From Thermoleophilia bacterium (GTDB taxonomy: Bacteria; Actinomycetota; Thermoleophilia; BMS3ABIN01), in the NCBI GenBank assembly GCA_014859345.1, contig JACUUL010000015.1, positions 1-39,912 of the forward strand: a stretch of DNA of 39,912 bases, read 5' to 3'. The translations under genes and the position numbers were made by a program. Numbering within the stretch: position 1 is the stretch's first letter; each line of letters begins with the position of its first letter. The notes under the pieces were generated by a model that saw only the letters and a program-made list of their open reading frames with translations, made no database searches and was not told where the DNA came from. Shown piece after piece: positions 33,653-39,912 of the stretch.

Positions 33653-34813
33653 TCAGCCGGTAATGGCCCGCCTGAGCCTCCAGGTGGCCAGGGATAGCAG
33701 CACGGCCGCATAAGCCCCGAGCACTGCCAGTTCGGTTATGATCGCGTCCACGCCCTCGCCGCGGCGCACGAGGGCGGTAAATCCGTCCAGGGCCCAGGCG
33801 TGCGGAGTGATGTGGGCCACCTTTCGCATGGTATCGGAAAATGCCTCGAGGGGAACCATGCTTCCTCCCAGGGCGGCAAGCCCCAGGCCCAGCAGCAAAC
33901 CAACCGCGATTGCCTGCTGTTCAGTGGAAAATACAGATCCCAGGAGCATCCCAGCCCCGGCTGCGGTCAGGGAGAAAAGCACCAGAAGGGCTGCCGCCCC
34001 TGCCGGATTTCCCCAGGAGACGCCAAAGACAAGCCAAGAGCCGGCCATGATGAAAGTTCCCTGGATCAGAGCCACCCCCAGGCGCCCCAGCATCTCGCCG
34101 GACACCAGGGTACGGGCCGGCGTGGGCGTCGAGAGCATTCGCCGGGAAAGACCCAGCCGCCGGGTCTCGATTAGGGCCACCGATCCCGTAAGAGAGGTCA
34201 GGAATACAAAGAGCAGCAACTGCGAACTGGCTCCCTGGCCGAACCGGCCCCTGTCCTCAGGGTACAGGGTCTCGCCCGCGGTCCGCACCTCAACCTCAAT
34301 TTCCGGCAAAGCCAGCGCGACCGCGGCCGCTTGAGTTCTGGCCTCGTCGAAGGAAATGCCGGTTTCTCCGGAGGAAAACCTGGCCGCCCGCAGGATGACT
34401 GCCTGCCTGGAGAAGGTTGATTCCACGCTGGTCCGGACCTGCTGGCCCAGCTGATCCGGCCGCAGAAGGTATTCCACCCGGGCCTGGCCTCCTGATCGAA
34501 GTATCCCGCTATACCCATCAGGAAGCAGTACCCCTCCCTGTAGCGTGCCCCGCTCCACGCTTGAACGGACTGATTCGGGCTCTTGGATTCGCGTTATTTC
34601 CAGGTTCCCGCTTCCGGCTAAAGAGCTTACCAGCTCCTCGCCCATGGGACCCGGGTCATCGGCATAAACGCCCACCCTGGGTTTGAATTCTCCACCGAAA
34701 GACACTCCTAGAAGGAGGATGAGCAGCATTGGGAAGATGAACACGAAGAAGATGTTCGACGGTTGCCGAAACGTCCGCCGCAGGTTATTCCCGGCTATGG
34801 TTAGAGATTTCAC
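33653..34813 (-). CDS. ABC-2 type transporter permease, second subunit
   Basis: This 386-residue permease has one N-terminal membrane helix (about 20-40) and an extracytoplasmic domain of about 150 residues. Five C-terminal helices follow, the typical NatB/YhaP-like ABC-2 plan. The TGSVALIETRRLGLSRRML stretch between the soluble domain and the helices is the conserved coupling region that contacts the ATPase. The GTG start overlaps the stop codon of the preceding permease gene (GTGA), so translation is coupled. It probably forms a heterodimer with that permease. The exported substrate is unknown. Confidence 0.88.
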   Translation of the reverse strand: MKSLTIAGNNLRRTFRQPSNIFFVFIFPMLLILLLGVSFGGEFKPRVGVYADDPGPMGEELVSSLAGSGNLEITRIQEPESVRSSVERGTLQGGVLLPDGYSGILRSGGQARVEYLLRPDQLGQQVRTSVESTFSRQAVILRAARFSSGETGISFDEARTQAAAVALALPEIEVEVRTAGETLYPEDRGRFGQGASSQLLLFVFLTSLTGSVALIETRRLGLSRRMLSTPTPARTLVSGEMLGRLGVALIQGTFIMAGSWLVFGVSWGNPAGAAALLVLFSLTAAGAGMLLGSVFSTEQQAIAVGLLLGLGLAALGGSMVPLEAFSDTMRKVAHITPHAWALDGFTALVRRGEGVDAIITELAVLGAYAAVLLSLATWRLRRAITG

Positions 34814-35988
34814 AGCTCAGTCAGCTTCCTCAGCCTGATTAACGCTATGCCGCCGGTGACGGCGGCAAAGGCCAGCATGGCGCCGGTAGCAGGCAGCACC
34901 CCGGCAGGGCCGACTCCGCCCGCCAGGTCGCCGAGACCCCTGAGAAACCAGGAGTGGGGAGTCAGCAGGCTCAGTTTTTCTATAACACCTCCGGCTTGCG
35001 ATACGGGGAAGAAGGTCCCGCCCAGGAGGCCCAGGACCACGGCGATGACCGATTGCCATTGCCCGGCCTGCTCGGCGTTTCTGGCAAAAGTGGCCACGAC
35101 GCCCATGATTCCGACGGCGGCCATCACGCCCGCCGCAACCAGGAGGCCGACCCCGAGGGGATTTCCCCATAAGGCGCCCATCAGCAGCATCGTGGCCAGG
35201 ATGAGCACCGTCATGCTGACCGCGCCGAGGAGGAAACTGGTGAGCAGTTTCCCGCCCAGGATGGCTGACCGGGAGATGGGGGCCGCCACGAGCCGCGAGA
35301 GCGTTCCCTCGTTGCGCTCTTCCAGGAGGCTGGAAACCCCGAATTGCACTGTAAAAAACAGAAAGAACACGGCCATTCCGGCAGCATAGAAAGTATCGGG
35401 ATCGAGTTCCCGGCTGGCGGCGGAGACGTCTTCGAGAAGAACTGGATTGGGAACAGCGGCCGCCCGGGCGGCCAGGGCGGCTGTCTCGCCCTCATCTGCT
35501 CCACCCGCGAGAAAGACGCTGGCCACTCCCACGCGCACAGCGGTAAGCTCGGCGACGAAGGACTCGGCAAGCGAGCGGGCCACCTGGGTGCCGATCGCCG
35601 CGTCGATGTTCCCGATGACCTCCAGCATGGCCGGACCGCCCGCCTGGACACCCCCGGAGAATCCCTCCGGAATGATAAAAGCTGCATCGATTTCACCAGA
35701 AGCCGCCAGAGCCCTCGCCGTTTCGACTGAATCCTCCCGCCGCACCTCGATGAGCCCTTGCCGCTCAATTTCCTTTAGCACAACCCCCGTGAATGTATGA
35801 GCCAGCGGCCCGTTGTCCCGGTCCACCACGGCGTAGGTGAAAGTCATGGAGCCACCCGTGACCCCGGAAAGGACAAGGCTGAAGATGTAGGCCAGGGCCA
35901 GAGGAACCACTATGGCAACCAGTATGGCCGATCTGTCCCGCAATCGTTGCCGGAGATCCTTGACCGAAATTAGGAGGGCGGCGCGCAC
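34810..35988 (-). CDS. ABC-2 type transporter permease, first subunit
   Basis: This 392-residue permease has the same layout as its partner: an N-terminal helix (about 18-40), a soluble extracytoplasmic domain (about 45-170), and then five to six helices. The coupling stretch SSLLEERNEGTLSRLVAAP lies just before the C-terminal bundle. A GTG start lies 3 nt after the stop of the ATPase gene, so the three genes form one tightly coupled operon. Two different permeases with one ATPase imply an exporter with a heterodimeric channel, as in NatAB-like and drug-export systems. Confidence 0.88.
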   Translation of the reverse strand: MRAALLISVKDLRQRLRDRSAILVAIVVPLALAYIFSLVLSGVTGGSMTFTYAVVDRDNGPLAHTFTGVVLKEIERQGLIEVRREDSVETARALAASGEIDAAFIIPEGFSGGVQAGGPAMLEVIGNIDAAIGTQVARSLAESFVAELTAVRVGVASVFLAGGADEGETAALAARAAAVPNPVLLEDVSAASRELDPDTFYAAGMAVFFLFFTVQFGVSSLLEERNEGTLSRLVAAPISRSAILGGKLLTSFLLGAVSMTVLILATMLLMGALWGNPLGVGLLVAAGVMAAVGIMGVVATFARNAEQAGQWQSVIAVVLGLLGGTFFPVSQAGGVIEKLSLLTPHSWFLRGLGDLAGGVGPAGVLPATGAMLAFAAVTGGIALIRLRKLTEL

Positions 35989-35991
35989 GTC

Positions 35992-36936
35992 TTAATCCCT
36001 CAGAGCCTTTCCGGTAAGATGAAGAAAGACAGCCTCCAGGTTCGGTTCAGTGACCTCCACGCCGTTTACGGATGCGCCCGCTTTGGCGGCTTCCTCCAGA
36101 ATCCTGGGCAGCAGGTTGCGGGCCTGGTCCACCAGAAGATGAATGGACTCGCCGCCTGGACATGCCTCGTGAACCGATTCGAGGCTTGCCATTGCCCTTG
36201 CGGCCGCCTCCAGATTACCAGAAGCGGCAAGAGCCACCCGGTCGCGTTCTCCTACCAGGCTGACCAGCTCCCGGCGGGTTCCCTCGGCCATCAGCTGGCC
36301 CAGATCGATGATTCCCACCCGGTCGCACAAACGTTCGGCCTCTTCCATATAGTGAGTGGTGTAAAGAACCGCCATCCCGGCGCCGGCGAGCTCCTCCACG
36401 CTCTCCAGGATGGCGTTGCGGCTTTGCGGATCCACTCCCACGGTTGGCTCGTCCAGGATAAGAAGCCGGGGACGGTGCAGCAGGCCGATGCCGATGTTGA
36501 GGCGCCGCTTCATGCCTCCCGAGTATTCTTTTACCCGGCTGCCCGCGCGGTCCCCGAGCCCGATTATCTCCAGGACCTCCTCCGCCCGGCGCTTCACGTC
36601 AGTGGCCTGCATTCCATAAAGGCGGGCGAAGAACCGGAGGTTCTCCCTCGCGGTCAGGTCGGGATACACGGCGAGCTCCTGGGGAACATAGCCGATGGCT
36701 TTCTTGGCCCTGACGCTGCGGGTGGTCATGGGCATGCCATCCACAAATACCTCGCCCCGGTCTCGCTCCAGCAGCCCGGCGATCATGGAGATTGTGGTGG
36801 TTTTCCCGGCCCCATTAGGGCCGAGAAGGCCATAAGTCTCGCCCTCGCTGATGTGAAAACCGACCCCGCCCACGGCGACCAGGTCGCCGAAGGCCTTTCG
36901 CAGACCGTTGCACTCCAGGATGTTCTGAACGCTCAT
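35992..36936 (-). CDS. ABC transporter ATP-binding protein
   Basis: This 314-residue ATPase powers the exporter encoded by the two following genes. Walker A is GPNGAGKT (39-46), followed by a Q-loop in YVPQE, signature YSGGMKRRLNI, Walker B LLILDEPT and H-loop TTHYMEE. A C-terminal extension of about 80 residues ending EPNLEAVFLHLTG corresponds to the DUF4162-type domain common in ABC-2 export ATPases. The ATG at 36936 has GAGGA 5 nt upstream and is preferred to an upstream GTG at 36957. Lipid, peptide or drug export are all possible; no resistance or biosynthetic gene nearby decides between them. Confidence 0.94.
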   Translation of the reverse strand: MSVQNILECNGLRKAFGDLVAVGGVGFHISEGETYGLLGPNGAGKTTTISMIAGLLERDRGEVFVDGMPMTTRSVRAKKAIGYVPQELAVYPDLTARENLRFFARLYGMQATDVKRRAEEVLEIIGLGDRAGSRVKEYSGGMKRRLNIGIGLLHRPRLLILDEPTVGVDPQSRNAILESVEELAGAGMAVLYTTHYMEEAERLCDRVGIIDLGQLMAEGTRRELVSLVGERDRVALAASGNLEAAARAMASLESVHEACPGGESIHLLVDQARNLLPRILEEAAKAGASVNGVEVTEPNLEAVFLHLTGKALRD

Positions 36937-36966
36937 TTCATTCCTCACTCGCGACACTTTTTTGCT

Positions 36967-36998
36967 AAAAGATCCCTGATCACCCTGATTCGCTCAGG
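36967..36998 (-). terminator. Weak terminator candidate after the ADP-ribosylglycohydrolase
   Basis: On the minus strand, CCTGA-GCGAA-TCAGG forms a 5-bp hairpin, and a second TCAGG that could replace its 3' arm lies 9 nt further on. ATCTTTTAG follows. The stem is short and the T-tract is only four long, so this is a tentative call. Confidence 0.25.
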
Positions 36999-37034
36999 CC
37001 AGGCTGCCATCGGGGCCGCGCCGGTACCGCATGC

Positions 37035-37910
37035 TCACACAGGCAGGGGTTCCCTGCGCTCCAGAAACAAAGGAGGTATTTCGGGCGCCGAAAGGGCGAC
37101 GATCCCTCCCACGATAGCGCAGGTGGTGTCCCGGTCGCCCATGCCCCTGACTGTCCACCACAGGGCTGCTTCAAAGTCATGCAAATGATAGGAAGCGCTC
37201 CATAAACAAAAAGGAACCGTATCCTGCGCCGACACATCGCTGCCCGTGCCCAATTGCTTGACGGCGCCGAGCAGATCATCGGATGCGATCAGCATGGCCT
37301 GCCACATGCGTTCCTTCGTAACGCTGCCGGGCACAAACGGCAGCACAGCTTCGAGGAAGCCAGACCCTGCCGGCGGGCGCTGGCTGGCCGCAATCGCGGC
37401 AGCAACGGCCACGGCGATCGCTCCGGCCTGTCCTTCGGGATGAGCGTGGGTGATCTCTGCCGATGCTTGGGCCTCCCGCGCCGCCCTTTCCAGGTCTTCA
37501 AAGAAGTAACCACCCACCGGCGCCACCCGCATGGCTGCGCCATTGCCATAAGAGCCTCCGCCGAACATGCGCGGCGACAATTTCCGCCAATCGGCTCCCC
37601 CGGCGATCTGGCCGAGCAGGCGCCTGGAGCCGCCGCCGTATCCGCGGTCAGGCTCCTGGGAAAAACGCCGGGCAAACGCCCGGGCCAGGGCGTCCTGATC
37701 GATGCGGCCGCGCGTTTTTAGGATCTCCACCACGGAAAGGGCCATGTGGGTATCATCGGTCCAGGGCCAGGGACCCGGAGGCAAGCCGGCGGCCGAGGTT
37801 CGCCGCGGGGAAAGATGGAAGAATAATTCACCGAAAGCATCCCCCGCCGACAGACCCTCGAGGCTGCGCATTGCGTTTGCGACGGCGAGATCGGGTTTAT
37901 CCATATCCAT
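37035..37910 (-). CDS. ADP-ribosylglycohydrolase family protein (DraG/ARH-like)
   Basis: This family removes ADP-ribose from proteins or small molecules using two Mg2+ ions. The 291-residue sequence has GDAFGE at 23-28, the first metal motif TDDT at 51-54, a GNGAAMR loop near residue 120, THAHPEG, and the second metal motif in GDRDTTCAIVGG near the C-terminus. All key acidic residues are present, so an active hydrolase is likely. The start overlaps the end of the methyltransferase gene by 14 nt, so the two are translationally coupled. No ADP-ribosyltransferase or nitrogenase gene is in the window, so the substrate is open. DraG-type nitrogenase control is one possibility among several. Confidence 0.92.
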   Translation of the reverse strand: MDMDKPDLAVANAMRSLEGLSAGDAFGELFFHLSPRRTSAAGLPPGPWPWTDDTHMALSVVEILKTRGRIDQDALARAFARRFSQEPDRGYGGGSRRLLGQIAGGADWRKLSPRMFGGGSYGNGAAMRVAPVGGYFFEDLERAAREAQASAEITHAHPEGQAGAIAVAVAAAIAASQRPPAGSGFLEAVLPFVPGSVTKERMWQAMLIASDDLLGAVKQLGTGSDVSAQDTVPFCLWSASYHLHDFEAALWWTVRGMGDRDTTCAIVGGIVALSAPEIPPLFLERREPLPV

Positions 37911-38739
37911 TCTTCACCGGCTTGCGAATAGTGATAAGCACCGGCGGCGCCCCGGCCAGGTGGAAGTGCTCGATCGATATTATGCCGGGAAAATGCCTGT
38001 ATTCTTCCTCTCTTACAAGATGTGTACTGAAGAAGCCCCAGGCCCAGTCAGCCACGCTGCCCTGCCATGACTTTGACCTGGTCTCGAACAGCAGAAGCAT
38101 CCTTCCTCCCGGTTTAAGTCCTTCCCATGCCTTGTTGACCACCTCCGTCACATCCTTGAGGTGTTCAAATGCCCAGGTGGAGATAACAAGATCGAAGTCG
38201 TCCTCAGGCAACCGATCGGTTTCAAGATCGAGATTATACCAACTGACAGCCGGCAGGTCAGATTTTTTCCGGGCCTCGTTCAGCATGGCCTCAGATGAAT
38301 CGACCCCGGCGTAAGATCCAAAAGGCAGCTCCAGCCGCAACAGAAGTTCCAGATTGGCGCCGGTGCCGCAGCCCAGATCGAGAATGGCAGCGCCCGGTTG
38401 CACGTACCTGATGAGCGCCTTTTCGAAAGCGGCGTTGGCGTCCCGAAAGAGCCAATTCCGCCATATTGGCGCGGTCCTGTCGAAGTAAGGGGCCACTGTG
38501 CGATACAGGGAGTGAAGACTCACCGGCGCCCGGTGAATAATGGCGAGCCCGAGACCGGCTTCGGCCAGCCCGGCGCCGCGCAAAGTCATGGAGGAACGGG
38601 AAGACCGTTTTTCATTCCCTCCGTAAAAAATGCCGCATACGCAAGCTCCCGGTCCTCGCACGCACTTCCGGCCAAAAACAATAAGCAATACGCCATCGAC
38701 AAACAATAAGGTTCCCAGAAAACGAAAAATTGATTTCAT
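37897..38739 (-). CDS. Membrane-anchored class I SAM methyltransferase
   Basis: This 280-residue protein has an N-terminal hydrophobic helix (about 6-24), a short Cys-containing stretch (CVRGPGACVCG), and a Rossmann methyltransferase domain from about 75. SAM-binding motif I is DLGCGTG at 121-127. Motif II is an acidic GVDSSEAML, followed by DFDLVISTWAFEHL and the post-II LKPGGRMLLLFE. The pattern fits ubiquinone/menaquinone-type or small-molecule O/C-methyltransferases. AAGGTG 7 nt before the ATG at 38739 supports the membrane-anchored form; an internal ATG near residue 51 would give a soluble version. It is followed with a 14-nt overlap by the ADP-ribosylglycohydrolase gene. Confidence 0.85.
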   Translation of the reverse strand: MKSIFRFLGTLLFVDGVLLIVFGRKCVRGPGACVCGIFYGGNEKRSSRSSMTLRGAGLAEAGLGLAIIHRAPVSLHSLYRTVAPYFDRTAPIWRNWLFRDANAAFEKALIRYVQPGAAILDLGCGTGANLELLLRLELPFGSYAGVDSSEAMLNEARKKSDLPAVSWYNLDLETDRLPEDDFDLVISTWAFEHLKDVTEVVNKAWEGLKPGGRMLLLFETRSKSWQGSVADWAWGFFSTHLVREEEYRHFPGIISIEHFHLAGAPPVLITIRKPVKNGYG

Positions 38740-38882
38740 CGCCGGACACCTTTCCGGAAGGGCAGAAACTGCAGCCTGCGACTTTCACGGCGGACAAAGT
38801 GACAGATACCCGGGAGCGCCAAACACTAACTTCTTTGCCGCGAAATTCCGAGCCAAGGCAAAGCATTCCTTTAAAAAGAAAT

Positions 38883-38914
38883 GATGTGAAGCAGACTTGA
38901 TGTGAAGCAGACTT
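38883..38914. repeat. Perfect 16-bp tandem duplication at the ABC permease stop codon
   Basis: GATGTGAAGCAGACTT occurs twice head to tail (38883-38898 and 38899-38914). The second copy supplies two bases of the stop codon of the minus-strand permease gene. It looks like a recent slippage duplication. It leaves the protein end unchanged. Confidence 0.85.
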
Positions 38915-39912
38915 ACGTCAGCGACTTGATGTCCCGGCTCCTGAAGGCAATCAGGCCGATGGCTGTGAGCAAGGCGGCGATCGCGGTCAGAACAACCAAT
39001 GGCATGAGGCGTAAGTTTTCGGCCGGCAGCTTCGGCACGTGCTCGAAAGGCGATAGCCAGTTCATCTGTTCAGGAAGATCGAGCAGAGGTCCGATCACGC
39101 TGACAGTCAGGGCATAGACTACCACCGCCCAGGCCAGCGAGATGGCGCGAGGCAGGAACCCGTATAGCGCGAAGGCCAGGCCTATGATGAGCCAGAGCAC
39201 CGGAACGTATGCGACCGTCGCGGCGACAAGGTCGAGGAGGAGGCCGGTATCACCGGTTGAGGCCGCGGATGTAAGACCCAGGCCCAGGCCGGTAACCAGC
39301 AGAACGAACGCCGAGCCGCCCATCGCCAGGGCGAGGTGGCTTGCCGCCCATCTGGTTCTTGCCACAGCGGTGCTCAATACCGCCTCGGCCCGCCCTGACT
39401 CCTCCTCGCTGCGCGCGCGCAGGATCGCCATGAGCGCGTAGACGGCGGCAACCATGGAAAATATGGCTGTGACGCTGGCGAGGAACGAGTGCGTCAGGGT
39501 TGGGCCCTCGGTTCGGGCATAGAACTCCCTGAGATATTCCTGGTCGGCCATAAAACCCTCTATTTCGCCCACCAGCGTGCCGTAGGCGAGGGCAAACAGA
39601 AACATGGACGCGCACCACACGATCAGCCCGGTTCGCTGGAGCCTCAGCGCCAGCCCGAAAAGCGTTCCCAAAGTCGCCGATGCAGTTGCCGGTCCCGGCC
39701 GCGGCTGTATAAACCCGGCGCCCACGTCACGCCGGTTGCTGAGTAAAAACGCGGCGGCGACAAGCACGGCTGTAAGAACCACGGCTAACCCCAGCGGCCA
39801 CCAGCGGTCATCGACATAAGCACGGGTGGCCTGAGCCCAACCAAAAGGCGACATCCAGGACACAGCTGGCCGGGAAAATCTGGACACTCCAATAAGTGAT
39901 AAAGCTGCTCTA
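38913..39912 (-). CDS. ABC-2 type exporter permease (partial, 5' end outside window)
   Basis: At least 332 codons are present, and the frame stays open to the window edge. The apparent GTG at 39887 is therefore not a convincing start. The sequence WMSPFGWAQATRAYVDDRWWPL is typical of the middle of the roughly 530-residue actinobacterial permeases annotated as polyketide-antibiotic exporters. Those consist of two six-helix halves, so this is the second half. Six or so membrane segments follow, with a conserved EEESGRAEAVLSTAVARTRW cytoplasmic coupling stretch and the end SRDIKSLT. The cognate ATPase gene is expected just beyond the window. The stop codon sits in a 16-bp tandem duplication. Confidence 0.85.
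   Translation of the reverse strand, partial: RAALSLIGVSRFSRPAVSWMSPFGWAQATRAYVDDRWWPLGLAVVLTAVLVAAAFLLSNRRDVGAGFIQPRPGPATASATLGTLFGLALRLQRTGLIVWCASMFLFALAYGTLVGEIEGFMADQEYLREFYARTEGPTLTHSFLASVTAIFSMVAAVYALMAILRARSEEESGRAEAVLSTAVARTRWAASHLALAMGGSAFVLLVTGLGLGLTSAASTGDTGLLLDLVAATVAYVPVLWLIIGLAFALYGFLPRAISLAWAVVVYALTVSVIGPLLDLPEQMNWLSPFEHVPKLPAENLRLMPLVVLTAIAALLTAIGLIAFRSRDIKSLT

Noticed and set aside
36019-37188. 389-codon plus-strand frame opposite the ABC ATPase and ADP-ribosylglycohydrolase genes
   Set aside because: It runs across two certain minus-strand genes and their gap, with no recognisable domain.
38883-38914. CRISPR or attachment-site interpretation of the 16-bp repeat
   Set aside because: The two copies are directly adjacent with no spacer, and no integrase, tRNA or cas gene is nearby.
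39885-39887. GTG at 39887 as the start of the last permease
   Set aside because: The frame remains open to the window edge, there is no ribosome site, and the product matches only the second half of the family.

Overview
The window is GC-rich, densely coded bacterial chromosome with about 28 protein-coding genes. I see no tRNA, rRNA, CRISPR array, transposase or phage gene. The gene content points to a Gram-positive, probably actinobacterial, anaerobe or microaerophile. Supporting this are formate-tetrahydrofolate ligase, a one-iron superoxide reductase, a DUF3786 protein, a nickel-pincer cofactor gene (larC), SpoIIE-type phosphatases, an actinobacterial-style ABC-2 exporter and a small protein with a sortase-like C-terminus. 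Several genes also look leaderless: a TAnnnT -10 element sits 7-11 nt before a start codon that lacks a Shine-Dalgarno sequence, which is common in Actinobacteria. The lineage is an inference from content, not a database match.

Layout. Positions 1-3.3 kb (minus strand) hold fhs, with a near-consensus promoter, and an orphan larC. From 3.4 to 8.3 kb are a multi-pass membrane protein, an Old Yellow Enzyme-type flavin oxidoreductase, two small unknown genes, a family 4 uracil-DNA glycosylase (minus strand), a DUF3786 protein and the superoxide reductase, followed by a strong terminator. From 8.35 to 17.4 kb (plus strand) is a signalling block of four genes: a membrane MASE3-like/GAF/GAF/PP2C phosphatase, a stand-alone MEDS protein, a MEDS-PAS histidine kinase, and a 1284-residue REC/PAS/PAS/GAF/PAS/GAF/GAF/PP2C protein. 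From 17.4 to 24.7 kb (minus strand) is an envelope and glycan block: a membrane-anchored metallophosphoesterase, a 72-residue TPATG protein, two paralogous GT-C glycosyltransferases and a secreted glycoside hydrolase-like protein. From 24.9 to 32 kb are a CopB-type copper ATPase, a divergent MidA-type methyltransferase, a Ca2+-type P2 ATPase and a beta-carbonic anhydrase. From 32.2 kb to the end are a third membrane glycosyltransferase-like protein, a three-gene ABC-2 exporter operon, an overlapping pair encoding a membrane methyltransferase and an ADP-ribosylglycohydrolase, and the 3' part of another ABC-2 permease that runs off the window.

The signalling block is the most distinctive part. 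Two MEDS-domain sensors sit between two proteins that end in the same GAF-PP2C module. The only kinase lies directly upstream of the only receiver domain, which is fused to a phosphatase. No STAS-domain antagonist or RsbW-type kinase is in the window, so the targets of the phosphatases are unknown.
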